The notes beneath the pieces were generated by a model. That model was not told where the DNA came from, made no database searches, and worked only from the letters and a program-made list of their open reading frames with translations. A program made the translations under genes and the position numbers. Shown here piece by piece: positions 17,307-26,185 of a DNA stretch of 64,000 nt. This DNA is from Oceanospirillum sp048265165 (lineage in GTDB: Bacteria; Pseudomonadota; Gammaproteobacteria; Pseudomonadales; Halomonadaceae), in contig NZ_JBLXCD010000006.1 of the NCBI RefSeq assembly GCF_048265165.1, forward strand, positions 152,109-216,108, given 5' to 3'. The first letter of the stretch is position 1; each line of letters starts with the position of its first letter.

Positions 17307-17777
17307 ATGAAAGGTCATCCAAAGGTTCTCGAACACCTTCAACTTCTGCTTAATAATGAGCTGATGGCTCGCGATCAGTACATGGCTCACGCGAATCAGT
17401 TTAAGGACTGGGGGTTGGATAAACTCCACGAGCGTCTGCATCATGAGATGGAAGAAGAAACAGAGCACGCTGAAGCGATTATGGAGCGCATGCTGTTTCT
17501 GGAAGCTGAGCCGGATATGAACGGTCAGGAACACGCTAATGTGGGTCATGATGTTGCCAGTATGTTCCGCAACGACCTGCAGGTTGAATATGATGTGGGC
17601 AATGCTCTGAAAGAGGCAATTGCTGTTTGTGAGCAGGTACAGGATTACATCACACGTAAAATGCTACTCCAGTTGCTGGATGACACCGAAAGAGATCATG
17701 CCCATTGGCTTGAGCAGCAGCTGAGATTGATCGATATGGTTGGTGTTGAGAACTATATCCAGAAGCAGATGGCGTGA
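17307..17777 (+). CDS. bfr: Bacterioferritin, ferroxidase-type subunit
   Basis: A 156-residue bacterioferritin. The diiron ligands Glu18, Glu51, His54, Glu127 and His130 (E. coli numbering) are all present, while Met52, which binds heme, is replaced by Thr. It should carry out iron oxidation, with the upstream subunit supplying heme. The ATG at 17307 is chosen because GGGGGAAG lies just ahead; the longer frame from 17238 overlaps the first subunit. Same operon as 16825-17295. Confidence 0.92.
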   Translation: MKGHPKVLEHLQLLLNNELMARDQYMAHANQFKDWGLDKLHERLHHEMEEETEHAEAIMERMLFLEAEPDMNGQEHANVGHDVASMFRNDLQVEYDVGNALKEAIAVCEQVQDYITRKMLLQLLDDTERDHAHWLEQQLRLIDMVGVENYIQKQMA

Positions 17778-17909
17778 TGTTGAAGGGCGACGATCGGTAG
17801 CGTTGATGATCGGTGCCTGATCGGCCTTTTGTTCCTGACTGTCAGCGCTGGCTGACGGTGTAGGGAATTTCAGTGCTAAGTACTGGAAGACTGTGCGTAA
17901 AAGACAAAG

Positions 17910-17948
17910 CCGGAGTTAATCTGAGATTCAGATTGCTCCGGTTTTTTT
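17910..17948 (+). terminator. Rho-independent terminator of bfr operon
   Basis: The outer arms ccggag/ctccgg enclose an inner 7-bp stem aatctga/tcagatt, followed by a T-run (gtttttttat). It ends the bacterioferritin transcript. Confidence 0.85.
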
Positions 17949-18048
17949 ATGGGGATGTTGACGTATTACGCTCATTTTCTCTTTTGGTAAGCCGCTATAC
18001 TGTTCTAGGCTCTGTTGCTTGGTGAGTCACCAAGCTATTGACGATTTA

Positions 18049-18288
18049 CTAGGCGGCTTGTTGCTGTGGCAGGGGTTCAGTGCGGGTAACAACCAGCTCT
18101 GTCGCCAGATAGGCAGCGGCATTGATGCGAAGTGTCTCATCCATAATTTGCCGCGTGTCTTTAACGCACATGCCGCAGTTATGAGCGATGCCTAAGCTAT
18201 CGCGGAGTGCTTTTAGTGAGTGATCTCCGGCGGCGATGGCTTCACGAATCTGAACATCTGTCACTCCGGCGCAAACGCATACATACAT
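18049..18288 (-). CDS. bfd: Bacterioferritin-associated ferredoxin
   Basis: A 79-residue [2Fe-2S] protein that delivers electrons to bacterioferritin to release stored iron. Its cluster ligands Cys4, Cys6, Cys38 and Cys41 (CVC ... CGMC) are present. It is convergent to the bfr operon, as expected from an iron-starvation gene, and a 19-base sequence at 18330-18348 upstream matches 14 of 19 bases of the Fur box, pointing to Fur repression. Confidence 0.93.
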   Translation of the reverse strand: MYVCVCAGVTDVQIREAIAAGDHSLKALRDSLGIAHNCGMCVKDTRQIMDETLRINAAAYLATELVVTRTEPLPQQQAA

Positions 18289-18329
18289 ATTCTATACCCC
18301 AGTCTTACGTCTATACGAAGAATACTAGT

Positions 18330-18348
18330 GATAGTGTTTATCATTTGC
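18330..18348 (-). promoter_or_regulatory. Fur box-like site upstream of bfd
   Basis: The 19 bases match the 19-base Fur consensus at 14 positions. The site lies 42 bases upstream of the bfd start codon, consistent with a promoter location. Confidence 0.55.
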
Positions 18349-18555
18349 AAGAGTTGATGCGAATTTTTCTTGTTCGTATTGGCTGGGATTTTTTTGCTGC
18401 ACTTTTGAATTAATCTGATGTCTGCCTATCTGGCGCTGACTCCCTTAACTGAAGAGAGGCTATCTCTGTATGCAGAGGCTGATATACTGCAGTGAAAGCT
18501 TTGGTTTAGCGGCTATAATTCTGACGTATTTACCCGGAACAGCTATATTATCCTG

Positions 18556-19548
18556 ATGAAAAAGGCGGCATATTTGATGAGATCTGCACGGGCGGGAAAA
18601 GGAGGAATCCTCCTGGGTTGGCTGGCTTTTCTTTTTGCTTCTCTGGGCTATGCCGATAACCGGGTGCTGACGTTAGGTACAGGAGGGGTTACAGGACTGT
18701 ATTACCCTGCCGGTGGTGCGATCTGCCGACTGGTAAATCTGAGTCGGCAGCAACATGGTATTCGTTGTGCGCTACGTAGCACCCTGGGGTCGGTGGAGAA
18801 TCTTCAGCAGGTCATTGCAGGTCACCTCGATCTGGGGGTATCTGAAGCGGGGCAGCTTGAAAACACATATAAGGCTAAAGGGACAAAGGGGCTGTCAGGA
18901 TCGGACCTGAGAACTCTGGTGGGGCTTTATCCTGAGCATATTTCTATTCTGGTTCGTCGGGATTCCGGCATTAAACGTTTTGCAGACCTGAAGGGTAAGC
19001 GCTTCAACCTGGGTAAAAAGGGAAGCAGTCAGCGAGTTACCCTTGATATTCTGCTGCAAGCCAGAGGGTGGCAACGTGAAGACTTTTCTGTGCTTGAAGA
19101 GCTGGCTCCCGTGGAGCAGGCTAAAGCGCTGTGTGATAACCGGATTGATGCGACGTTATATGTAGTGGGTCATCCTAACGGTGCTATTAAAGAAGCGATA
19201 CGTGATTGCGATAGTCTTCTGATTGGTCTTGAAAAAAGAGATATTGAAGCTTTGGTTGCTTACAGTCCTCACTATCAGGCATTGACCCTGCCTGGCTCCC
19301 TCTACTCGTCTTCTCAGCCAGATGTGCGGACGGTGGGAGTCAACGCGACTCTGTTTACCCGAAGCGATCTCTCTGATGATGCAGCTTACGCTATTGTGCA
19401 GTCTTTATTTGAGCAGTTTGAGCACTTCAGACAGTTACATCCGGCTTTTAAACCATTAAATGCTGAAGCTATGGTGCGGACGCCCTTAGCCGCGCCGATG
19501 CACCCTGGAGCTCGGCGCTATTTTCACGAGAAAGGTTGGTTGAACTGA
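18556..19548 (+). CDS. TAXI-family TRAP solute-binding protein, copy 1
   Basis: A 330-residue secreted periplasmic protein with an N-terminal signal peptide ending near GYADN (an ATG at 18577 gives a cleaner signal peptide than the ATG at 18556). The TAXI pattern LGTGGVTGLYYPAGGAICRLVN follows. TAXI proteins capture carboxylates or amino acids for TRAP permeases. It is homologous to copy 2 at 21628-22629 and lies 2.1 kb away, apart from the permease. Whether it uses the same permease is unknown. Confidence 0.87.
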   Translation: MKKAAYLMRSARAGKGGILLGWLAFLFASLGYADNRVLTLGTGGVTGLYYPAGGAICRLVNLSRQQHGIRCALRSTLGSVENLQQVIAGHLDLGVSEAGQLENTYKAKGTKGLSGSDLRTLVGLYPEHISILVRRDSGIKRFADLKGKRFNLGKKGSSQRVTLDILLQARGWQREDFSVLEELAPVEQAKALCDNRIDATLYVVGHPNGAIKEAIRDCDSLLIGLEKRDIEALVAYSPHYQALTLPGSLYSSSQPDVRTVGVNATLFTRSDLSDDAAYAIVQSLFEQFEHFRQLHPAFKPLNAEAMVRTPLAAPMHPGARRYFHEKGWLN

Positions 19549-19552
19549 GGGC

Positions 19553-21202
19553 TTAGCTCTTATCCGGTTGCAGTTTCATTGGCAGGATTAGCCTGAAGTG
19601 GGCACCGGAATTATCCTTATGTCCCGACAGACTCTCAATCTGCCCATGAAGCAGTTGATGAACAATATTGTAGCTGATATGCATGCCCAGACCGCTACAG
19701 TCCTGGTGCCGTTTGCTGGTGACAAAGGGCTCAAATAGTTTCTGATGCCAACCCTCCGGTACTCCGACGCCATTGTCGGTATAGTCGATCTGTATGGCGG
19801 CAGCCTGCTGCACCGTTCCAACTCTTTGCTTCGTTTCTGAGAGCAGGATAATACTAATATTTATCTCCCCTCCGGGTAGCTGCTCAAAGCCATGGATCAC
19901 AGAGTTTATTATCAGATTATTAAAAACCTGATAATAGCTGCCGGGATAGCTGTCGATTATCAGTTGATTCGGGCCGATAATCTGGATTTTCGGTCGACAA
20001 TTTTTAAGCCTTGGCTGAAGGGATAGTAGTATCTCATGCAGGTAGCTGATCAGGTCAAAGGAGCGTTTCTGTTCACTGGATTGGTCCACTGATACTTGCT
20101 TAAAGGCACGGATAAGTTGGGCGGCCCGCTCCAGGTTTCTGCAGATCAGGTCACTGCTTTCCAGTGTTAACGCTAGAAGTTTTTTTGAGTCAGGGTCACT
20201 CTTTTCAGCGCCAGGCCGTGCTTCAATGCGTTTCGCTTCATCCGCCAGAAACGTTGCTGCAGTGAAGCCGATGCCGATGGGGGTGTTGATTTCATGGGCC
20301 ACGCCTGCAACAAGCCCCCCGAGAGCGGCCATCTTTTCTGACTCGACCAGCTGCTTTTGTGTATTTTGTAGCTGGTTCAGGGTTTGCTGTAGTTCCCGGT
20401 TTCGGTCTTCAAGTTGTTCTGTACGTTTTGCAACCCGTTGTTCCAGCTGTTTGTTCAGATCGGCCAGTGCTTGGTTGGCACTTTCCAGTGCCTGCTCTGC
20501 CTGCTGGCGCTTTTTTATATCATCCAGCATGGTGCGGCGCATACTGTTGAAAGCAGAGACAACATCGTTCAGTTCATCGTTGTGAGGTCCGCGTTTCAGC
20601 TCCAGAGTCTGATCCAAATGATCGAGTTTTAAGCGCCGGGCAAATAGCGCCATGGTACTGAGGTGTCGGGTGATCAGGTGGTGGAACAGAGTCAGAATAA
20701 ATACAGAAACCAGGAAGGTTTTAACACCCTGTGTCGCTAAAATAAGTAATACCTTATCTGCAAGGCGCTGATAGATATCTTCGAGGCTGACAATCAGAGT
20801 CAGCTTTCCAACGGTATGGCTTTTATCGTTGTGATCCTGATGGGTCAGCGTGTAATTATGCTGTAGTAGCTGGCCACTTTGCGGCTTACTTCCGGCGAAA
20901 AAAGCTTCGCCATAGGGGGTCGTGATCTCCAGGTAACGGACATCCGGCAGCTGTAGCAGGCCGTCCAACTGAATTTGAACCTGAGCAGGATTAATCTCCC
21001 ACAGACTGTTAGAGAGGCTGCGAATGGAGCTGGTTTCAATCTGGTACAGGCGCTTATCAATATCGGAGCGTTCGTAGCGGTAGTCACTCCAGAGCTGAAA
21101 GCCTGTGGCAAAAAGAGTGATTAAAGAGCTGTAAATCAGAATGGCTGCCAGCAGGCGCACACCCAGAGGGTTGTGGTGATAAAAGGTCTTTATTCGCTGC
21201 AT
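19553..21202 (-). CDS. Sensor histidine kinase
   Basis: A 549-residue membrane kinase: transmembrane helix 15-36, a periplasmic domain of about 110 residues, a second helix 150-175, a HAMP-like linker and coiled coil 180-290, then the phosphoacceptor box VAHEINTPIG (His303) and an ATPase domain with DNGVGVP and GLGMHISY. It faces the TAXI genes on both sides. No response regulator adjoins it; the nearest is at 26186-27280. It probably senses transported solutes, by inference from position. Confidence 0.85.
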   Translation of the reverse strand: MQRIKTFYHHNPLGVRLLAAILIYSSLITLFATGFQLWSDYRYERSDIDKRLYQIETSSIRSLSNSLWEINPAQVQIQLDGLLQLPDVRYLEITTPYGEAFFAGSKPQSGQLLQHNYTLTHQDHNDKSHTVGKLTLIVSLEDIYQRLADKVLLILATQGVKTFLVSVFILTLFHHLITRHLSTMALFARRLKLDHLDQTLELKRGPHNDELNDVVSAFNSMRRTMLDDIKKRQQAEQALESANQALADLNKQLEQRVAKRTEQLEDRNRELQQTLNQLQNTQKQLVESEKMAALGGLVAGVAHEINTPIGIGFTAATFLADEAKRIEARPGAEKSDPDSKKLLALTLESSDLICRNLERAAQLIRAFKQVSVDQSSEQKRSFDLISYLHEILLSLQPRLKNCRPKIQIIGPNQLIIDSYPGSYYQVFNNLIINSVIHGFEQLPGGEINISIILLSETKQRVGTVQQAAAIQIDYTDNGVGVPEGWHQKLFEPFVTSKRHQDCSGLGMHISYNIVHQLLHGQIESLSGHKDNSGAHFRLILPMKLQPDKS

Positions 21203-21522
21203 CCGGATAACCTTTTAGGGCAGAATAGGGAAAAGTTTTGCGTTGTAAAAGCATAGTGCTGTGACCGGCGCTGTTTTGGCCATGGCCTGACACTGGATTT
21301 ATCCATGAGACTGCGCTGTATGTTGGTAGCTGATGCGTGCCTGTTTGATGGATTGCTCGCTCTATTGTCGGTTTTTTTTCCTTAAAGTGGAATATTTATG
21401 CATCGCCTGGCACGAAAGGAGGTTTAGTTGGCGTGAAATGCGGTCATGGCATGCCTGGCTTTAAAGTACCTTTGGATGGCCTCCTGTTATAGCCGACTTT
21501 ATATGTCGGGTCTGGACAAGAG

Positions 21523-21568
21523 GAACGATGTAACCAAGCTTCGTGAGGGTAACTTGGCTACATCGTTC
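21523..21568 (+). promoter_or_regulatory. Long leader hairpin upstream of TAXI gene
   Basis: Arms of 16 bases at 21523-21538 and 21553-21568 pair with one mismatch, with a 14-base loop. It lies about 60 bases ahead of the TAXI start, within the presumed leader. A smaller hairpin, ccgac/gtcgg, precedes it at about 21493. No T-run follows, so it is a leader structure, not a plain terminator. Confidence 0.55.
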
Positions 21569-21627
21569 GATAGCGGATGAAACCGATTCCCGGCTACGGC
21601 TGGTTGATAATGATAAGAAGGGTTGCT

Positions 21628-22629
21628 ATGTCACAGAAATTGAAGTCTCTCAAAACGAAACTGGCTGCTACTGCGCTGTTCTCAGCTGTAGGTATGGCAG
21701 CATCTCTGGCTCCGGTAACGGCGAGTGCACAGACATTCGTAAATATTGGTACCGGTGGTCAAACAGGTGTTTATTACGTTGTAGGTCAGTCGATCTGCCG
21801 TCTGGTAAACCGTGGAACCAGTGATCATGGTGTTAAATGTACGGCACCATCTACTGGTGGCTCCGTGGTTAACATCAATGCGATCCGTCAGGGTCAGCAG
21901 GATATGGGTGTTGCTCAGTCTGACTGGCAATACTACGCCATGAAAGGTGAGAAGCATGAATCCTTCATCAAGCAGGGTCCATACAAAAAACTGCGTGCAC
22001 TCTTCTCTCTTCACGGCGAGCCATTCACCGTTGTAGCTCGTGCTGATTCCGGTATTAAGCACTTTGATGATCTGGTAGGCAAACGCGTTAACCTGCAGAA
22101 CCCAGGTTCCGGTACCCGAGGTACTATGGAACTGATCATGGATGAGAAAGGCTGGACAAAAGATACCTTCAAGCTGGCTGCTGAGTTAAAAGCATCTGAG
22201 CAGGCTCAGGCGCTGTGCGACAACAAAATTGATGTCATGCTGTACAACGTGGGTCACCCATCCGGCGCTATCAAAGAGGCGACCACATCCTGCGATGCTA
22301 AAGTGATTCCGGTAACGGGCCCTGTGATCGACAAGCTGATCAACAACAACTCTTTCTATGCTGAGGCGAGCATCAAGGGCGGTATGTACAAGGGTACGGA
22401 CAACGATGTAAAAACCTTTGGTAATACAGCAACGATGGTAGCGTCTGCTGACGTTGATGCAGACTCTGTTTATCAGGTTGTAAAAGCTGTTTTTGACAAC
22501 TTTGAGCGCTTCAAGCGTTTGCACCCTGCATTTGCAAACCTTGATCCTAAGACCATGATCTCTGACGGTCTGTCTGCACCCCTCCATGAAGGTGCGATCC
22601 GTTACTACAAAGAGCGCGGCTGGATGTAA
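21628..22629 (+). CDS. TAXI-family TRAP solute-binding protein, copy 2
   Basis: A 333-residue periplasmic binding protein with a signal peptide (cleavage around ASAQTFVNI) and the TAXI motif IGTGGQTGVYYVVGQSICRLVN. It is the first gene of the operon for the fused permease (22794) and UspA-like protein (25600). The ATG at 21628 is chosen for its AAGAAGGG site; an upstream ATG at 21577 is weaker. The ligand is unknown. Confidence 0.93.
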   Translation: MSQKLKSLKTKLAATALFSAVGMAASLAPVTASAQTFVNIGTGGQTGVYYVVGQSICRLVNRGTSDHGVKCTAPSTGGSVVNINAIRQGQQDMGVAQSDWQYYAMKGEKHESFIKQGPYKKLRALFSLHGEPFTVVARADSGIKHFDDLVGKRVNLQNPGSGTRGTMELIMDEKGWTKDTFKLAAELKASEQAQALCDNKIDVMLYNVGHPSGAIKEATTSCDAKVIPVTGPVIDKLINNNSFYAEASIKGGMYKGTDNDVKTFGNTATMVASADVDADSVYQVVKAVFDNFERFKRLHPAFANLDPKTMISDGLSAPLHEGAIRYYKERGWM

Positions 22630-22645
22630 TCCGTTCACTTGCGCA

Positions 22646-22680
22646 ACTCAAAGGCCTGCCTGAATGGCAGGCCTTTGAGT
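22646..22680 (+). terminator. Hairpin after TAXI gene
   Basis: A perfect 15-bp inverted repeat, actcaaaggcctgcc at 22646-22660 paired with 22666-22680, with a 5-base loop. It is followed by only a short T-run, so it likely serves partial termination or protects the upstream mRNA. Confidence 0.7.
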
Positions 22681-22708
22681 ACTGTTTTAAAGGTTTACCT
22701 TTTTTAAA

Positions 22709-22761
22709 CCCTCTGCCGTCAGACTACTGCGTGCCATGTCTGACGGGAGAGGGCTTTTTTT
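22709..22761 (+). terminator. Rho-independent terminator between TAXI and permease
   Basis: Arms 22709-22724 and 22738-22753 pair over 16 bases with one mismatch, and a run of seven T follows at 22755-22761. It should cut permease transcription relative to the binding protein, matching the usual excess of binding protein. The permease gene has its own AAGGAG site downstream. Confidence 0.85.
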
Positions 22762-22793
22762 GTCCTTAGCCTGATCTTTTTTAAGGAGCTGAT

Positions 22794-25427
22794 ATGTCAA
22801 CTCATGACAACAGACCGAATGATCTTCCTCTGCCTGACAGCCAAGCCGCAAGTGAGCAGGAGCTGCAGGAGATGGTGTCAGCCAATGATACCGGGGCGCG
22901 TATTCCCCATGGCTGGCAAGGAAGAGTTCTACTAGGTGTCGCGCTGCTTTGGTCTCTGTTTCAGCTATGGATAGCTTCGCCATTGCCGTTTTATGACTGG
23001 CCGGTTATCGGCAGTTTCGGCATTTTTAATGACACAGAAGTCCGCGCTATTCACCTGGCATTCGCTACTTTTCTGGCTTTTACGGCCTATCCTGCATTCG
23101 CCGGATCCTCCCGTCGTGCGATTCCGATTGGGGATATGGTGTTATCGCTTTTAGCCGCATTTTCGGCTTCCTATATTTTTGTGTTTTACGACCAGCTGCT
23201 CAGTCGGCCGGGGTTGCCAAATACACAGGATGTTGCCGTGGCAGTAGCCGGTTTGGTTCTACTGCTGGAAGCGACACGTCGTACTTTGGGGCCGCCGCTG
23301 ATGATTGTGGCTATGGTCTTTCTGGCGTACTCGCTGGCCGGGGCTTATATGCCGGATATCATCGCCCACAAAGGGATTGACCTTGAACCTCTGATCAATC
23401 ACCAATGGCTGACGACAGAAGGTGTATTTGGTATTGCTCTAGGGGTTTCTTCCAGCTTTGTTTTCCTGTTTGTGCTTTTTGGCGCTTTACTGGATAAAGC
23501 GGGGGCCGGTAACTATTTTATTCAGGTTGCCTTCTCTCTGCTGGGTCATATGCGCGGCGGCCCCGCAAAGGCGGCAGTGGTTTCTTCCGGTCTGACCGGC
23601 CTGATCTCAGGTTCGTCCATTGCCAATGTGGTGACAACCGGTACCTTTACCATTCCGATGATGAAACGGGTGGGTTTTACCTCTGAAAAAGCTGGTGCTG
23701 TTGAGGTGGCTTCCTCTGTTAATGGTCAGATTATGCCACCTGTCATGGGGGCAGCGGCTTTTCTGATGGTCGAGTATGTGGGAATCTCCTATGTTCAGGT
23801 GATCACCCATGCTTTCCTGCCAGCCCTGATCTCCTATATCGCGCTGATCTATATCGTGCACCTTGAAGCACTGAAACAAAATATGCAGGGGTTGCCCCGG
23901 CGCACAGAGGTTAAAGCCTGGCACCTGCGCCTGATCGGGATGTTGACAGGCTTTCTGTTGACCTGTGGTACAGCGGCCATTGTGTATTATGGTATTGGCT
24001 GGATGAAACCTGCTCTGGGTGATTTTGCTTCTCCGGTGATTACCGTTCTTTTGATTGGTGTCTACGTCACTTTGGTTCGTATTGCTGCGAAAGTGCCGGA
24101 CCTGAAACTGGATGATCCCAATGAACCCATGGTTCAGTTACCGGAAGTTGCGCCGACGGTTAAATCCGGTCTGCACTTTTTATTACCGGTCGTGGTTCTG
24201 GTCTGGTGCCTGATGGTTGAGCGTCTTTCCCCCGGTTTGTCAGCGTTCTGGGCAACGGTTCTGATGATTGCAATTTTATTGACTCAACGTCCTTTGATCG
24301 CTTTCTTCAGAGGTGAGACGGGTCTTAATGTTAAGATTCGTCAGGGGTTTGATGAGCTGATTGATGGTCTTATTACCGGTGCCCGCAACATGATCGGTAT
24401 CGGTATTGCGACCGCCACTGCAGGTATTATTGTTGGTGCGGTATCACAGACAGGTGTCGGGTCGGTACTGGCAGATCTGGTGGAAGTGCTCTCTATGGGT
24501 AATCTTTTACTGATGCTGCTGCTGATTGCGGTACTGAGCCTGATTTTGGGTATGGGTCTGCCAACGACAGCAAACTATATCGTCGTTTCCTCTCTGCTTG
24601 CGCCTGTGGTGATTACCCTGGGTCAGGAGGCGGGACTGATTGTGCCTCTGATTGCGGTGCATCTGTTTGTGTTCTACTTCGGTATCATGGCCGATGTAAC
24701 TCCGCCTGTTGGTTTGGCTTCCTTCGCCGCAGCGGCTGTATCCGGTGGTGATCCAATTCGTACCGGCTTTGTGGCTTTCGCTTATAGCTTGCGTACTGCA
24801 GCACTGCCTTTCCTGTTTATTTTTAATACGGATCTGCTGCTGATTGATGTGACCTGGGCTGAAGGGATTCAGATCTTTATCGTTTCGACGATTGCGATGC
24901 TGGTGTTTACCGCAGCGACACAGGGTTACTTCTTTAGCCGAAGCCGCTGGTATGAGTCGGCGCTCCTTCTGGTTATTGCATTCTCCCTGTTCCGTCCGGG
25001 ATTCTGGATGGACCGGATCGTGGAGCCGTATGCGATGGTGCAGCCTGACGCTGTAGTTGCCAAGATGGCTGAGGTTGATCCGGGCACGGAGTTACGTTTC
25101 TGGATCGATGGGTTTGATGCGGTTGGTAACCCCCGTTCCTTTGTGACGGTAATGTCTCTGGGAAGTGGTGAGACAGGCTTTGATCGCTTAGCGGATACCG
25201 GACTTGAGCTGCTGCAGGATGGTGAGCGCCTGATTGTCGATTACGTTGGGTTTGACAGTGTGGCTGAGAAAGCAGGTTTGGCTTTCGATCAACAGATCAC
25301 AGGGATTCAGATTCCTGTGGCCCAGCCACCCCGTGAGCTAATCTATATTCCAACGTTGGGGCTTTTGTTCCTGATTATTTGGCTGCAGCGCCGGCGGCAT
25401 CCGGCACTGCAACAGCAGGCTGCTTAA
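22794..25427 (+). CDS. TRAP transporter fused permease (4TM/12TM) with DUF3394
   Basis: An 877-residue membrane protein combining the DctQ-like and DctM-like subunits of a TRAP transporter. It contains many hydrophobic helices, the DctM segment GSSIANVVTTGTFTIPMMK near residue 275, and LGMGLPTTANYIVVSSLL near residue 585. A C-terminal region of about 180 residues resembles DUF3394. Transport is secondary and sodium-coupled in the family. It works with the TAXI protein at 21628. Confidence 0.92.
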   Translation: MSTHDNRPNDLPLPDSQAASEQELQEMVSANDTGARIPHGWQGRVLLGVALLWSLFQLWIASPLPFYDWPVIGSFGIFNDTEVRAIHLAFATFLAFTAYPAFAGSSRRAIPIGDMVLSLLAAFSASYIFVFYDQLLSRPGLPNTQDVAVAVAGLVLLLEATRRTLGPPLMIVAMVFLAYSLAGAYMPDIIAHKGIDLEPLINHQWLTTEGVFGIALGVSSSFVFLFVLFGALLDKAGAGNYFIQVAFSLLGHMRGGPAKAAVVSSGLTGLISGSSIANVVTTGTFTIPMMKRVGFTSEKAGAVEVASSVNGQIMPPVMGAAAFLMVEYVGISYVQVITHAFLPALISYIALIYIVHLEALKQNMQGLPRRTEVKAWHLRLIGMLTGFLLTCGTAAIVYYGIGWMKPALGDFASPVITVLLIGVYVTLVRIAAKVPDLKLDDPNEPMVQLPEVAPTVKSGLHFLLPVVVLVWCLMVERLSPGLSAFWATVLMIAILLTQRPLIAFFRGETGLNVKIRQGFDELIDGLITGARNMIGIGIATATAGIIVGAVSQTGVGSVLADLVEVLSMGNLLLMLLLIAVLSLILGMGLPTTANYIVVSSLLAPVVITLGQEAGLIVPLIAVHLFVFYFGIMADVTPPVGLASFAAAAVSGGDPIRTGFVAFAYSLRTAALPFLFIFNTDLLLIDVTWAEGIQIFIVSTIAMLVFTAATQGYFFSRSRWYESALLLVIAFSLFRPGFWMDRIVEPYAMVQPDAVVAKMAEVDPGTELRFWIDGFDAVGNPRSFVTVMSLGSGETGFDRLADTGLELLQDGERLIVDYVGFDSVAEKAGLAFDQQITGIQIPVAQPPRELIYIPTLGLLFLIIWLQRRRHPALQQQAA

Positions 25428-25599
25428 TATCTGCTCTTAATATCGATAACAGGGATTGCAGCCACTGTGGCTTAACTTTTAATATTAATTAGTCTTAATT
25501 ATAAAGTTACCGTCAGAGTGGCTGGTTACAGCTCCATATTCAGGTGCCCTTTGTCTTCCGACTTAGGGCGCTATAAGAGGTTGTCAGGAGAAGAAGCGA

Positions 25600-26031
25600 A
25601 TGTTTAAGAAAGTATTGGTGCCAGTGGACCTGGGAGAGCCGGGTTTCTGCCAGAAGGCTATTGATCTTGCCTTGCGGGAAGTACGGGATAACCAGGCTGA
25701 ATTGCATCTGATTACCGTTGTTCCTGGGTACAGTAACCCGATTGTTGCCGGGTATTTTAGCGAAGATGAGCACGATCAGGCGGTTCATCGTATTGCCGAA
25801 CAGCTGCAGCAGTTTGCCCATGACAAACTGCCTGAGAATTTACATCCGGTGATGAAAGTATATGAAGGCTCACCCGCTGAGCATATTCTTTCGCATATCA
25901 AGCATCATGATATTGATCTGGTTATATTGGCGGCTCACCACAGATCCCGTCTGGATGAGTTTTTGCTGGGTTCAGTTTCCGCCCGTGTGGCAGAGCGTTC
26001 CCACTGTTCTGTGATGCTGATACGCAACTAA
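25600..26031 (+). CDS. UspA-family universal stress protein
   Basis: A 143-residue universal stress protein (start KKVLVPVDLGEP, end LLGSVSARVAERSHCSVMLIR). UspA-like proteins beside TRAP permeases, such as TeaD of Halomonas, modulate transport. The first half of the nucleotide-binding G-x2-G-x9-G motif is replaced here (AAHHRSRLDEFLLGS), so ATP binding may be altered. It follows the permease by 172 bases and ends the operon at a strong terminator. Confidence 0.9.
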   Translation: MFKKVLVPVDLGEPGFCQKAIDLALREVRDNQAELHLITVVPGYSNPIVAGYFSEDEHDQAVHRIAEQLQQFAHDKLPENLHPVMKVYEGSPAEHILSHIKHHDIDLVILAAHHRSRLDEFLLGSVSARVAERSHCSVMLIRN

Positions 26032-26076
26032 ACCTGGTATGCCCTAACCCGGCATTAAGTTCAGATATCAGATCGA

Positions 26077-26123
26077 AAGCCCGGTGCAAGGTACATTAGT
26101 TAGTACTTGCACTGGGCTTTTTT
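26077..26123 (+). terminator. Rho-independent terminator after usp gene
   Basis: The arms agcccggtgcaaggtac and gtacttgcactgggct pair with a bulge and a wobble, followed by TTTTTTAT. It ends the TRAP operon before the convergent response-regulator gene. Confidence 0.85.
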
Positions 26124-26185
26124 ATATTGTGTAAGTCTGTGCTGCGTGGATTTATGGGAGAGTATCTGCTGCAGCTAATGAGACG

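Noticed and set aside
21405..21480. Possible sigma-54 promoter ahead of the TAXI operon (TGGCAC, TTGGCG stretches)
   Set aside because: The GG-to-GC spacing is eight or other than ten bases in every version, so the sigma-54 pattern is not met.
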